This document shows positions 1 to 10,716 of a stretch of DNA of 27,143 bases, one piece after another; the stretch's first letter is position 1; every line of letters begins with the position of its first letter. Source of the stretch: Lingula anatina (Eukaryota; Brachiopoda; Lingulata; Lingulida; Lingulidae); the NCBI RefSeq assembly GCF_001039355.2, contig NW_019774681.1, positions 64,001 to 91,143 of the forward strand, written 5' to 3'. The notes beneath the pieces are model-generated. The model was not told where the DNA came from and searched no databases. It was given only the letters and a program-made list of their open reading frames with translations. Both the position numbers and the translations under genes were made by a program.

Positions 1-867
1 TACAGGTGGAATCCCCCAAGAGTGATTGAGAGGATGACTCTGCTGAAATCTGCATTTGTACATAAAAAACACCGAAGACAGTATGAAATGAGGACACATT
101 TCCATGTTGTAGAGGTAAGATGAAAGAGGAGCATTGAGCAGAGATTTATCAGGGTCATGCAGAAATTTGAAGTAGAAAAGCTGCACAACTCTTAGATTTA
201 CAAAGGCCTCACTTGCATGTGGATTAAAATAGAAATCTATGTGTTTTTCTAGTCCTATAAGAAATGGTAGGTCTCATTCCCAATGACACTGCCAGTCTAT
301 GTACATTGATCCAGCTTCATGGGGACTTGATGAATACAATCAATTTAACAGATTAACACGCCTTTTCTGTTTCCATTGTACTTGTATAATCACTACTTTT
401 CCTGTATTCTTCTCAACACCTATCTGCGACATTAATCACTGGACAGCTCCCAGTGCCAGTAACAATGGGACCGAAATATGGTCAGTAACTAGCCCAACCA
501 GTAACATGCTATAACATGTACTCCAATTCGCTTTATAAATGTTCAGACTAAATGTTGAAGTCATTTTCTGTATAACATTTTGAAAATCCCATACTATGGT
601 TCATATTTGTAATGGATAGCCTGTTTTATCTCAATGTTTTAATTTTTTTTCTCTCTCTCTTTTATTTTTGATTTTATTTATTTATTTATTTTGAAAACTT
701 GACCAGTGAATTTTGGTTCTGGCCAAACATGATCAGTATTTCTCAAAGCCAAGAGCACTTATTTTTCTTTTCAGTGAATATTTCTAAATATTATAGTTTT
801 GGCGGTTCATCTAGATAATAAGGACAGAAACATAGTAAGAATGTATTGAAAGTCTTAAACTGAATGG

Positions 868-911
<44 letters not shown>

Positions 912-1821
912 AGACACAACCAAGTGTGTCTGTGTATTATAATCACGTTGTCCTTGTCTGATACATTTGTTCACCCGATAACTGCTGAACTGTATTTTTA
1001 TTTTACTTTAAATTTACCAAGTAATTTCGATTATTAAATCAGCATATGGAAATTTATTCTCCTTCCAGCTCCAGCGTGTAACTGGAAGCACTACTGATAC
1101 GTATTTAGAGTACATCCAGAGGAATATACCAGAAGGAATTGCCATGAGGGTCACCAAGGTAAAAAAAAAAAAAAAAAAAAACACTCCGTAAAAAAATTGT
1201 CTCTAGGCTGATTCCCATTAAAACTATTGTTTTACTTAGACCGATCCAACTCCACGGGAACTCTCGTTGGATGCAGTCAGATTTTACACACCTACTCTTG
1301 TCCAACATACTTGGCAAATGACCAGTTTTTCTGTATTATACTTAACCTCAAAGGGAGGCCTTACTTAGTCTGATTGCATTCAGCAAGTCTCCGCTGAGTT
1401 GAATGGATCTGTGTAGAATGATTGCTTCATTGGAGATGAGGCCTATGACTCTTTAATTTTTTATGCTAAATGCAAGATAACAAGTTTAACTTCGAACATT
1501 CAGTCTGGCTCTCTTAAATGTCAAGAAGTTTATAAAACCAGTGGAAATAATGAAGTATATTCTTCTCCAATGCTGTGTATGATTTTACTTTATATCTAAA
1601 ATATACTGTTAGCCAGGAAATGGTAGCCTAAAGTAGTTCTTAAAGAACGTCTCAGTTTCATTGAATCAAGTAGTGTTTAGATGATATTAATAACATCCCC
1701 CCCCCCCCCTCCAAAAAATAATGAAAATTAAGAAAAGTCTCATAAAACATGTATTCTTTTTCTCTTATAGCATCAGGTGGCAAAGCTACCAGAAGAAATT
1801 TCACAGACCATGGAAAGTTGA
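1..1821 (+). CDS. MRPS10: Mitochondrial ribosomal protein S10 (uS10m), 3' part, three exons
   Basis: This is the C-terminal part (84 codons) of the uS10 protein of the mitochondrial small ribosomal subunit. Coding exons are 1-114 (5' incomplete), 1069-1158 and 1771-1821, with TGA at 1819-1821. All introns are phase 0 with GT..AG ends (GTAAGA donor, TTCCAG and CTTATAG acceptors). Exon 1 reads [15 protein letters not shown] then [18 protein letters not shown]. Exon 2 contains [19 protein letters not shown]. Exon 3 reads [16 protein letters not shown] and stops. These match the C-terminal half of animal MRPS10, notably the YEMRT and [17 protein letters not shown] motifs known in the family. The window may begin inside an intron: a TACAG at 1-5 could be a splice acceptor, in which case the exon starts at 6. 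The N-terminal half lies off the left edge. The gene converges with the RNA-binding gene to its right. Confidence 0.93.
115..1068 (+). other. MRPS10 intron with (TA)n microsatellite
   Basis: This is an intron between two recognised MRPS10 exons, donor GTAAGA at 115 and acceptor CTCCTTCCAG ending at 1068. It is AT-rich and holds a perfect TA repeat at 869-909. I see no coding sequence in it. An open frame at 299-514 has no family resemblance. Confidence 0.8.
869..909. repeat. (TA)n microsatellite
   Basis: A perfect TA dinucleotide tract of about 20 units in an MRPS10 intron. Confidence 0.95.
1159..1770 (+). other. MRPS10 last intron, starting with poly-A and holding a poly-C run
   Basis: The intron opens with GT followed at once by 21 A residues (1161-1181), so the donor reads AAG|GTAAAA. 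A run of 13 C lies at 1697-1709, and the acceptor is TTTCTCTTATAG ending at 1770. No other gene is visible inside. Confidence 0.8.
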
Positions 1822-2095
1822 TTCTTAAGGACATGTTCCGAAGCCTATTACCCAAGTTCTTACTAAAAAATGGACGTAGGTCTATGAGAAAGATCTTCTA
1901 AAAATAAAGGATAAATTTCTTTTTTTTTGCATTTGGTACAGTGAAAATGCATTATACAATAGCACAGTTACATGCATAATGACCCTCGTTTTATCAAGGT
2001 TTCAATCCTAATGATCTAATTTCTTTTCGGTTGATTCAATTTATCTTTCTATCATTTTTGGAAGACACAAGTGAAGTGTAGACATTTTCAATAAA
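1822..2095 (+). promoter_or_regulatory. MRPS10 3' UTR with candidate poly(A) signals
   Basis: After the TGA stop, canonical AATAAA hexamers occur at 1903-1908 and 2090-2095. A third lies at 2370-2375. The first gives a 3' UTR of about 100 nt, typical of a short housekeeping transcript. Which one is used cannot be read from sequence. Confidence 0.55.
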
Positions 2096-2724
2096 GAAAT
2101 TTATTAAAGAAATTGATACAAAATGAAATGAAGTCTTCCTTGGATCTTCTTGGTCACAAGATTTTTCCTCATCAAAATTGTTTATGGTGCATGTTACCCA
2201 GCAAAAGAAAATCCTTCACTTTCAGGAAATGATCAGTTCAGTTGTACTACTATGCCATCAATGTGGATTGAGACTTGAAGCAAAAAGAAGCAGGACCTCT
2301 GAACTTCTTACCTCCCTCATGTCGCAATTTATATTCACAGATGCAGTGATTTGTCCTTTATATACATAAAATAAAAACAAAGTTTGCAACTGTTAGGGAA
2401 AATATAAAGTAAAAGGACTAAGTAGCAGTTCATAATACTTTTTTTTTACACCATCCTTGATGTTACTTAATTTCTGGCACGGAATCGGTGCTCCCTACTT
2501 TGTTGCAATTTTTTTCCTTTTAACATGCTTGCTGAAGTTCTTTAGCAAGACGTTTCAACAGGAACGATTGTTGAGCTCGCAGGTATTCCAGTGTACGTAT
2601 TTCTCCAGTTTATAACTGAAATAGGAAGGTAAAAGTTGTCCTCAATCAAATTCTTTGTATAATGACCTCTGAAATAACAGATATAACAGCCATACATTCT
2701 CACAGACGATTCTACATAATAAAA

Positions 2725-2730
2725 TTTATT
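2725..2730 (-). terminator. Poly(A) signal of the RBM4-like gene
   Basis: The + strand TTTATT is AATAAA on the minus strand. It lies about 160 nt past the TAG stop of the RBM4-like gene, a suitable place for cleavage and polyadenylation. Confidence 0.5.
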
Positions 2731-2888
2731 CATTTGTATTAAAACTCTTTTTAACTTGACAGAGTAAATAATGTACTTGATCTAGTTCATGATAATAAAT
2801 GAGAAATCCCTCTTGCTGGCCATGTATATATATAATGGCCGCACAAACTTACCAAAAACCACACTGTTATTCCCTGTCGCTGGCTTTA

Positions 2889-5800
2889 CTATCTAAGATT
2901 TATGTCTTCAAACCAGATGGGCTCTGCCCCACCCCCAGGGGCCCCTCGTCTCATTTCATTCTCTCCATATGAAACTCTGGGGTTTTGTGCAGAAGCTAAA
3001 AGAGACCTGAGGCCTGCTACCACAGCTCCTGAGGCTCCAGCCAACGGGTCTGGTTCCTGATACTGCTCTTGAAAAGGGTCGGGCTGCCTTTCTACTGGTC
3101 TGCAATCAAATTGTAAAGGCATATTTAAAGTTACATATGAAACAAGCGTAGATTCCCTGTAAAGCATATTAATCAATACTAGTTCTTATATGACTCTAAT
3201 AGTATCCAAATATGAAAGGATAAATCAAATAAACCACATAATCAGTTTTGAAATTAAAGTTATGCTATTTGAAAGTATATGATGGGATTTGGTTGGGTTT
3301 AGAGGATTTGGCTTCAGACATTACTTTAACCATATACTTTGTTGCCAAATTTAAATTTTGATCTCAGTTAATTTGCAGTGTCTTCTGATTTTATTTTTAT
3401 TTTTTACATAAAAGGTAGTGACAGAATTTTATTTCTCAAAATAATTCAAGTTTTGTGATTTGTAATTGCCATGAAACCAAATTACATAAAAAGTAACCAG
3501 CACTATCAATGTATGTTTCACAGGGCATTTTGTACTAACGGTTTCCCCAGTGCCTGTAAGATGCTAAACTTTGCCATTTGGCAGAATTGTTTTCACATGA
3601 GAAAAAATTAAAAGGACAATCTTATTTTGGAACAATCTTCTACTGCTGCACAATGTAACCTTACCTCAATCTCTCAATGCCAGCTCTCACTGGAGGCCTG
3701 AAACCAGTAGAAAAATATTTTTAAAATACATACAAAGCTTTCTTTTGTTTGAAGTGAAACAAATAACTACACAGAAAAGAAATAATTTTTTGATATTGCT
3801 TTGTTGTCGGGTTCAAAAACTTTTCAAAGACAAAGATGGTGGAATACAAGCCTTTTTGATGGCTGATAGAAATTTCAATTACTTTTTAAAGCTACAGACT
3901 GAATTCAAGATGCAGGGCTTAATGCAATCATTTTTCTAGGTAACACAACCAACAGGATTCTACTGGCATTTTAAGGGCGTTGAAGAGGGCTCTATTAAAC
4001 AAATGATATCTATTGAAGTGAAGGCCACCATAAGTGAAATATGGAACACTGATTTACCAATTACAGAATTTACTTTTAAAACCCCCGTAAGGAAAAAAAT
4101 GTAGATGATATTGTTTTAGATATCAACTCACCTCCTTTCGTATTCATAGTCAGGCTCTGTTAAATATGGAGGTGGAGGTCTACAAAATCAATATACAAAA
4201 TAAAAAGTATTTTTCTCCAATGTTATATTTCTATGTATTTGTTATTTTAGATGTTAGACTATCAAAATATTTATCAAATGTAATTCATACATAACAAACA
4301 TCTAAAGTCTTTATGTTTTAAGTTATCAAATTTGTAAGAATGAAAATGTCAGACAAACCAGTCCATAACTAGATTTATTATCAAGTGATCAGATCTTTCA
4401 CTTTATATGCACATTTCACATGATTAAATGATTTTAATTTTCTGAAACACGGGGCATTTGCTCTTCAAAACCTTCCAATTCCATCTCATTACCAGCCTCA
4501 TGCAAAATGAAAATGATGCATACGATTCAGTTTTCTATACAAAATTATGATTTCTGATGAATTACCTCACAAGGAGTTAAATGTGTCATGTTGATTTTTT
4601 TTTCTTGGCTCCAGTGGCCATATAAAAAATGAAAATTCAATAACACTCATGCACAGCTTTTTAATATGAAAGAAAGAATAAAATTCTGATCTAGCAAAAA
4701 AGATAATAATTGAATTTACTGAAGTAAATATTGTGAAATTCTGTGATTAATACTTTTTTAATATCTTTAAATATTCCACATAAAATCCCATCATACAATC
4801 ATAAATTGGACAACAAGATTAAATGAGTGTTCAACAGTTATACTGACAGTTTGGACAATACGTGCTTAACAACAGCAGCACAAGGACAAGTAACAAGTCC
4901 GATTTCTCTTTCCAGTCATTCAATTACTGTGAATTACATGATAAAATTGTGAAACTGCTTAATCAGGAATAAGAAGAACAGATTTTAAAAAAGGTTCATT
5001 AGGTGTAAAGTTTTCGCAGATTGTTAAAGCTCATCCCCACATTTTCATGTAACTAATTTGATTTGATATACAAAGGTTCAGGTCTTTTCTTCATGTGCTG
5101 TTGATCTTCTTGTACATCAACTGTATTTCACTACAGTTCTGAAGCAAGTTTGGTCTTAGTGACTTAAATAGAGTACTTTCAGTGAGAGAAAATCATTTGA
5201 GACTGCATTTTATTAAGAATACAAAAAAATTTTAAGAAGTTTTATTTTTAGAAGTTTTATATTTCCAGTAATGCCTGAGGAAGATTGTAGAACATGTATC
5301 TTTTTCTAGATTCAAAGAGGATTCTTACATTTTATACACTACAGTGTAGAACTAATGTGGTAATTGATACTGAGGCATATGAAAAAGAAAGTAGAAAAAT
5401 CGTTTTTAAAATTTTAGCAGAGTGCACCCAAAGGTAAGTACTTCATATTTACTTTTGTTTTAAATCAATATCACAGCTAAAAAATTAATTAGCTGCAATG
5501 ATTTACAATTGATGAAAATCAGTAAAGTCACATTTTAGCAGAATAGCAATTTAAAATTTACAAAACAAAAACATAGATGTTGTATTTCATAGCAAACAAA
5601 TTTAATTTGACTATATCTATTAAAAGAACACAACATACAAATTCCTTACTAATTTTCTAAAACTGCTACCATCTTGATATAATACATGTCAACTACATAA
5701 TCCTTTCCTTTACATTAAAAACAAAAATGTTTAGTTTGTACAGGGAATTTCTTGGCAACCAACACTGTTGGCATTACTTAAGTTGGATTGTAATGAGTTT

Positions 5801-8800
5801 GTTTAAAGTTGACAAACAACACTTGCTGGAGTTGCGAGTCCTCACTGCAGATTCAATCCATGCACAACCGCCACTCTAAAACACATTTGTTGCCTCCAAC
5901 AAGAAAAGAAAATCTCTTCAGTTTCATTTCCTTTTTTCCCCCTTTTATATAAGATTCTCTGTACAAATTCCTTTAGGACCTTTACATGTTATTGTCTACT
6001 TTGAGAAATCTTGTAACAAAAGGCTCCTTGTCGCGCACACACCACGGAAGTCCATCAACTTAGTTCTGGCCGCGCTCTTCTAAAATGATGGTGGCTGTTG
6101 TCTGAGAGTGTGAGAGAGAAATACAAAATCACTTTGTGATCTTAAAAGGAACAATGTGCTTAAACTTCATATCTTTTGCATTAGTTTTTACACATTCAGA
6201 TCATATTATTTACGAATCTGACAACTAAAATGCTCCATAAATTGATTTGGGTAATGGAACATCCTGGAGTCATCACAAAATCTACCCCGAAATATTTGCT
6301 CTTTTGGATGGCACCACCAAGCACGACATGTTCCGCAGTTTTCATATACTGTAGTAGTATATCGCGAGAAAATCTGTCCAGAAAATCATCCATGTTGACC
6401 GATCACCAGCATGTCCGCGAAAAATAAAACTTCCGAAAGTTTTTCCATTGTATAACACATACTCGGCACGATTGATCAGATTCGCGAAACGGCAAGTGCA
6501 CACCCACTGGAGGATACAAGATCGGGTTTGGAGATTTCAAAAGTTGTCCTATCAAAATACATCAGACTTAGGCAGTGCTTAAAGCATTAAAACAAGTTTT
6601 AAACAAGAGAAAACCAGGAACCGTTGTCTCTTGTTGAAACATTGTATTAATGACAAGTGCACCAATCTCCTTACCTTCTGTCATAATAAGCATCATAATA
6701 GGGATCAGCCCTGAAAGAACAGAAAAAATAGATTTAGACATTTACATTAGATATATACCATGTGAAATATTCCTGTTGATCTTAAGAATTATTATATTAG
6801 AAATGCATGAAATGGGATGGGTTTTATTGACCAGAAAGTCCCAAAGAAAAAAAATTGATGCAATCTAAATGTTGCATGTTTTTCTCCAATGCATGCACCT
6901 GTCAGAATGAATGATTGAACTTAAACAACCAACACACAAAAATCTCTTTTAAATTATGACTTTATTGCCCTTACAACCAGCCATTAGTTTGGCTTGATTA
7001 GACAAAGATTTTTTTATGGAGACAGAAAAAAAGTGGTGATACCTTCTCCCATAGTACTCAGGTGGGGGCCTGGCATATGGGTCTCTGTAGTAGTCTCTGG
7101 GAGGGGGAGGCAGAGGTCGTCTCCTTTCATATGGGTCATATGGTCTGTATCTGTCTCCATGTGGAGGGGGGTAATCTCTATAGTAAGGGTCTGGGTATGG
7201 GTCCCTGGGGTATGGTTCTCTGCCATATGGTTCCCTAGCAGGGGGTCCCCCAAACCGCCTATCTCCTCCACCCCGCCCTCCTCCACGCCGACCTTGCGAC
7301 CTGATAGATAATAAGATAATTTCCTTACAGCACAACTAAACAGCCTATATTAACAGAAAAAAAATTAAGAGAGGCATATTAATGCCAGGAGATAATTACA
7401 AAACAAAAAGTTTTAACTCTTCTGCATTGGAAATTATAGCTAAATTTATACAGATATGCATTTCGCATAGGAAATAAGTTAACTACCCTGTAGGTGACAT
7501 TATGCTCTGAAATGTTGTAATTACAAAAAATTTAACCAATACATTCTTTTTATTCAAGCATTTTTCAAATTACTCACCCTCCTCTAGGACAGTCTTTTGA
7601 CCTAGAAAAACAGAAAAATACATTTATTTCACCAATATTTTTATAATCAATAACAACCTGCACCCAAAATAATTTTGAACTGTACAACAATTACTTTTAA
7701 TCTCAAATTTCCTTTGCCAAAAGTGGCCATTCTTTTAAGCCCGCACAAACAGTACTGCACGCAGACAATCGATATTATAATATTTCTACAAGCAACTTCT
7801 TTATGTATCAAATGAATAGTATGGATGCTTTAAAAAAGGTGAAAGAACATGCAAAAGAACCTATGTCAATTAGAATGAGAGTGTGTCATATATTAATGAA
7901 GGGTTTGTAGGAAAAAAGAAAAGAATGCAAAGTCCAATATTTAATTTAATAAATGTTTACATTGCAAGCAACTGTGAATGCTGAAGAAAGTTCTCATACG
8001 CAACTTACAACTTTACATCATATGACCACTCTCATTATGAAAAATAATAATTTTAGTAAAGAAATGTCAACAAATAACAATAGCTCAACATAAGAGGATT
8101 ATAACAGACTGATCAGGGGTTTTTTATGTCATCAATGTCAAAAATTCCGATCACATCTTCCAAACAGCATTCACGGACGAAGCGCCAATCACTTAAGATT
8201 TCGAATATTAATAGACTCTCGATTCGTCCAGGTCATCAATCAAATTTCTTGACGTCAACTTTTCTAGAAAGAAATTCTTAACATTGGTGCATTCACTTAA
8301 TGATGTACACAGACTTTTCTCAATGATAAAATTTATCCATTATTCAGAAAAATGGCATGTACATCACGTCCATGAAACAAATGCTATAAGAAATAAACAA
8401 CGCAGTGCTTTTACGCGACCAAAGTCACGCGATTATGTAAATGGCTGCACGAGGAGTTCGGACTCCTTCAACTTACCAATGACCGTCTCGTCCGCATCTA
8501 TAGCACTCGCCCTTCCCTCCCATTCCAGGTTTCTGACGAACTTTACTGTGAGAAAGCTGAAATGCCAATCAGATCACGACATACGTTGATGCTACCAGCG
8601 AAGACTGCAATGATTCAGAGTCATTAATTCACGCATTAGCCTACGATGGCCACTGTTAAATGTGGACAAAACTTAGATGTCAATTAAACCACGATATGTA
8701 AGCTATAAGCGAAATGCTAGAGGCAAAATTTCAAGAGTTAACATTTATGCCCACGAAGATCATGACTCGTGCCGTTTAGATTTTTTCACACGCACGCACA

Positions 8801-9455
8801 TCGGAAAAACACAATTTGAATTTTTCTATATATTTTCACAACAGGAATCAAACAGAGACTCAATAACACGATTAGTCCACAATGTTGCACGAGATGACAT
8901 GAAGGTTTTTACAACTAATACTGTACAGGAATGAATTCCAGGCCCAAACCCATGTGCCAAAAACCTTATGCAGGTTCCTTTCTCAAACAGAAAATGTTGT
9001 ACCTCTACTTTGATGTTGACTCCTTGGAAAGGGGTGTTATTCAAATTTTCCACAGCAGTTTTTGCTTCTTCTCCATCAGCAAAGTGCTACAAAAAGTTAA
9101 AAAATCGCAATAGGAAATATCATTAGGAATAGAAGTTCTACATACAAGAGCCATTTCAAAAGAAGCCCAATAAAAACAATAATTCTTCTAAAGAATAATG
9201 TAACTGTTTTGAAATACTTGATAACTGATTTTGATCCTTCTTTTGCCTCTAAGCTAAAGAACTGAGAGAAAGAACAGCACGCTTCAGCTCTTCAATTTTA
9301 CAATCTTTTGAAAATTCTTTTCTTACCACAAACCCATAGTTCCTGATGATATCACACTCTGTGACAGTTCCAAACTTTTCAAACATGGCTTGCAGTTCTC
9401 CCCGCTTACATGTGTCTGGTAGGTTTCCCACAAATATCTTCGTAGACACAGTCAT
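2889..9455 (-). CDS. lark/RBM4-like RNA-binding protein: one RRM, one CCHC knuckle, R/G/Y/P/D-rich tail
   Basis: Nine coding exons on the minus strand give 903 nt (300 residues plus stop). In transcript order: 9455-9327 (ATG; exon begins at 9463), 9086-9003, 8556-8477, 7601-7578, 7300-7043, 6710-6675, 4179-4132, 3697-3665, 3099-2889 (TAG at 2891-2889). Every junction is GT..AG and the phases agree throughout. The RRM spans roughly residues 5-75, with RNP2 IFVGNL and RNP1-like NYGFVHF. It is followed by [13 protein letters not shown] and the knuckle [14 protein letters not shown] (CX2CX4HX4C). This order and wording match the second RRM plus knuckle of RBM4/lark, splicing and translation regulators; vertebrate RBM4 has two RRMs and this protein has one. 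The tail from about residue 107 is low complexity: [10 protein letters not shown], then repeats such as [17 protein letters not shown], and a hydrophobic patch [15 protein letters not shown] near the C-terminus. The start was chosen because a spliced 5' UTR puts an in-frame TAA upstream with no ATG between. SRSF7-like proteins also pair an RRM with a CCHC knuckle, but the residues fit RBM4 better. Confidence 0.9.
3100..6674 (-). other. RBM4-like 3' introns
   Basis: These are intron sequences between the listed exons, AT-rich, with no other gene recognised on either strand. The part from about 5200 to 6080 could instead be the 3' UTR of the alternative terminal exon. It contains stretches that look less random than the surrounding intron, though I cannot test conservation. 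Confidence 0.5.
6080..6101 (-). CDS. Candidate alternative terminal exon of the RBM4-like gene
   Basis: On the minus strand a strong pyrimidine tract and acceptor (TATTTCTCTCTCACACTCTCAG) end at 6102. Joined in phase 2 to the exon at 6675-6710, the sequence reads R-QQPPSF-stop (TAG at 6082-6080). It lies in the gene's longest intron of the 3' half (4180-6674). A candidate poly(A) hexamer (TTTATT on +) at 5241-5246 would give a 3' UTR of about 840 nt. The isoform would lack the last three exons. It is inferred from splice signals and phase only. Confidence 0.4.
7578..7601 (-). CDS. 24-nt microexon completing the zinc knuckle
   Basis: The acceptor TTTTTCTAG precedes it and the donor GTGAGT follows. 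It starts and ends in phase 2 and encodes (W)SKDCPRG(G). The Cys here is the fourth zinc ligand of the CX2CX4HX4C knuckle, whose first three ligands are in the exon at 8477-8556. It is too short for gene finders to call. It was placed because it restores the exact family spacing and the reading frame. Confidence 0.88.
7602..8476 (-). other. RBM4-like intron before the 24-nt microexon
   Basis: This is an 875-bp intron running from the GTAAG donor (next to 8477) to the TTTTTCTAG acceptor (next to 7601). It is AT-rich and I see no further coding sequence. Confidence 0.7.
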
Positions 9456-9463
9456 CTTTGGTT

Positions 9464-10285
9464 CTGAAATTGAAATAGCCAAAGTGAAGAGTCAGTCATG
9501 AACACAATCGGTTTATACAGTCTATATATAGGGTTACTAAGTCTACATACCATTATGTAGCAGGCCAATCCTTTTCCCTTGATACAAGTCCTTTGACTGG
9601 CAAACATCAATGCAGAGATTGAGAACAAATTAATCAGAAACCCTACACAAGGGCACACATGCAATAAACCCATTTATGGCCAAATCACCTGCATTAAAAC
9701 CTAAAAATTGACGGAATGATACATTTTAGTAGCAAAATAGTATTTCTGATATTACCCCAAAAAGAATTCTATTTTAAGCCAAAAGACAAAGACTCAAGCT
9801 GCCATACTGATAAGACATCACTTGTTTTACCTTAGGATGTATCGATTTTAAAACATCCTCCAAGAGGAGCACTACGCCAAAAGGCATAGGTAAACAAATG
9901 TTTGATTCAATGTAAGACGGATCTTACTCTTGAACCTATGTCACGTACACATGCTCTAACATAACAATAGCAACATTGCCGCTGTCTAGAGTGCTGGTGT
10001 TGAAACGGCGTTCGTTTACATTATACTCCCCTTTAATCATTTTTCTCACTAAATATTTCCAGAAGTTTTAGTAAAATAATGCTACCAATATGATTACTTA
10101 CAAACAAACAAACTAGACTTGTTAATCGGATACTATCAAGAAATCGTGCCACCTGAACAATGATCACTATTCACCCTGACCTCAAATGACAATAGCCGAT
10201 ACCAAATATTAGCAAAACAGAAGATGGTTTGATTATCAGATTCTGACTGCTGTTACTACTAATACTATAAATCACAAAGTATTAC
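9464..10285 (-). other. RBM4-like 5' UTR intron
   Basis: This is the inferred first intron, donor GTAATAC next to 10286 and acceptor TTCAATTTCAG next to 9463. Its distal part (from 9690) is inside the duplicated block, so the exon-1 copy actually used by the gene could be either copy. No coding sequence was recognised. Confidence 0.55.
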
Positions 10286-10380
10286 CTTGATCATATGCTC
10301 CTCTCTTTTTATCTTAGTAATCGATTCGCGTACACCAAAGGCACCGGTCGGTTTTGCGCACCTAGCTAAAATGGCGGACC
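10286..10380. promoter_or_regulatory. Bidirectional promoter and 5' UTR exon, copy 1
   Basis: On the minus strand a 5' UTR exon ends ..GAGCATATGATCAAG|GTAATA (donor next to 10286). Immediately upstream lies CpG-containing sequence (ATTCGCGTAC, ACCGGTCGG, TTGCGCAC) and then AAAATGGCGGA at 10368-10378 on the + strand. The latter resembles both the YY1 motif and the TISU initiator of short-leader housekeeping mRNAs. No TATA box is evident. The start sites themselves are not visible from sequence. Confidence 0.5.
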
Positions 10381-10427
10381 ACGCGGCTTTGAAGGTCAAG
10401 TACGACTTACTATCAACAAATGAATGA
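10371..10427 (+). CDS. Possible first coding exon of a divergent + strand gene (copy 1)
   Basis: ATG at 10371 sits in a TISU-like context (taaaATGGCGGA) and reads MADHAALK, then VKYDLLSTNE and a stop if unspliced. A donor AAG|GTCAAG falls after the eighth codon. The same sequence recurs at 11392-11448. A 40-nt stretch at 12184-12223 (acceptor TTTATTACAG, donor CAG|GTAGG) would join in frame to give RVDIYEGPRGPIAG, but I do not recognise the protein. It could also be simply the promoter-side YY1 site of the minus strand gene. Confidence 0.25.
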   Translation: MADHAALKVKYDLLSTNE

Positions 10428-10715
10428 TAAACAAAATCATCTTTAACTTTTTTCCATTATATCTGATGATATATTTTTACATTTATTACGATTTATTTTA
10501 ATCTTAATTTGTAAAAATAATGCAAGGTTGACTGGCTTTACTGACACACAAATAAAAATATATTTATCAAGTAAGACCTTTCAATCTACCAGTCACGTGA
10601 ATCATGAGTCATCCGGGGCCTTCGTGAAGCACTGTATAACAAAGGGTGGCGCGGTTTCTCTTTCCAGGGATTTGGGGATCTAGGATAGGATTCTTTATTG
10701 ATACACCTTTACAAA

Positions 10716-10716
10716 N
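10716..10716. other. Single undetermined base at a contig join
   Basis: A lone N lies exactly at the left edge of duplicate copy 2. It behaves as an assembly join marker and not as a simple base ambiguity. Confidence 0.8.

Larger units (their letters stand above)
9690..10679. repeat. Duplicated block, copy 1 (990 bp)
   Basis: It is nearly identical to 10717-11700. By eye I count about a dozen substitutions and one 6-bp indel (TGATAA present here), roughly 1% divergence. It includes the gene promoter and exon 1. It ends abruptly in ..TTTGGGGAT and is followed by 36 bp not present after copy 2, then an N. Confidence 0.95.

Noticed and set aside
6994-7311. 105-codon open frame on the + strand
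   Set aside because: It is the antisense shadow of the R/G/Y/P-rich exon at 7043-7300, kept open by that exon's biased composition.
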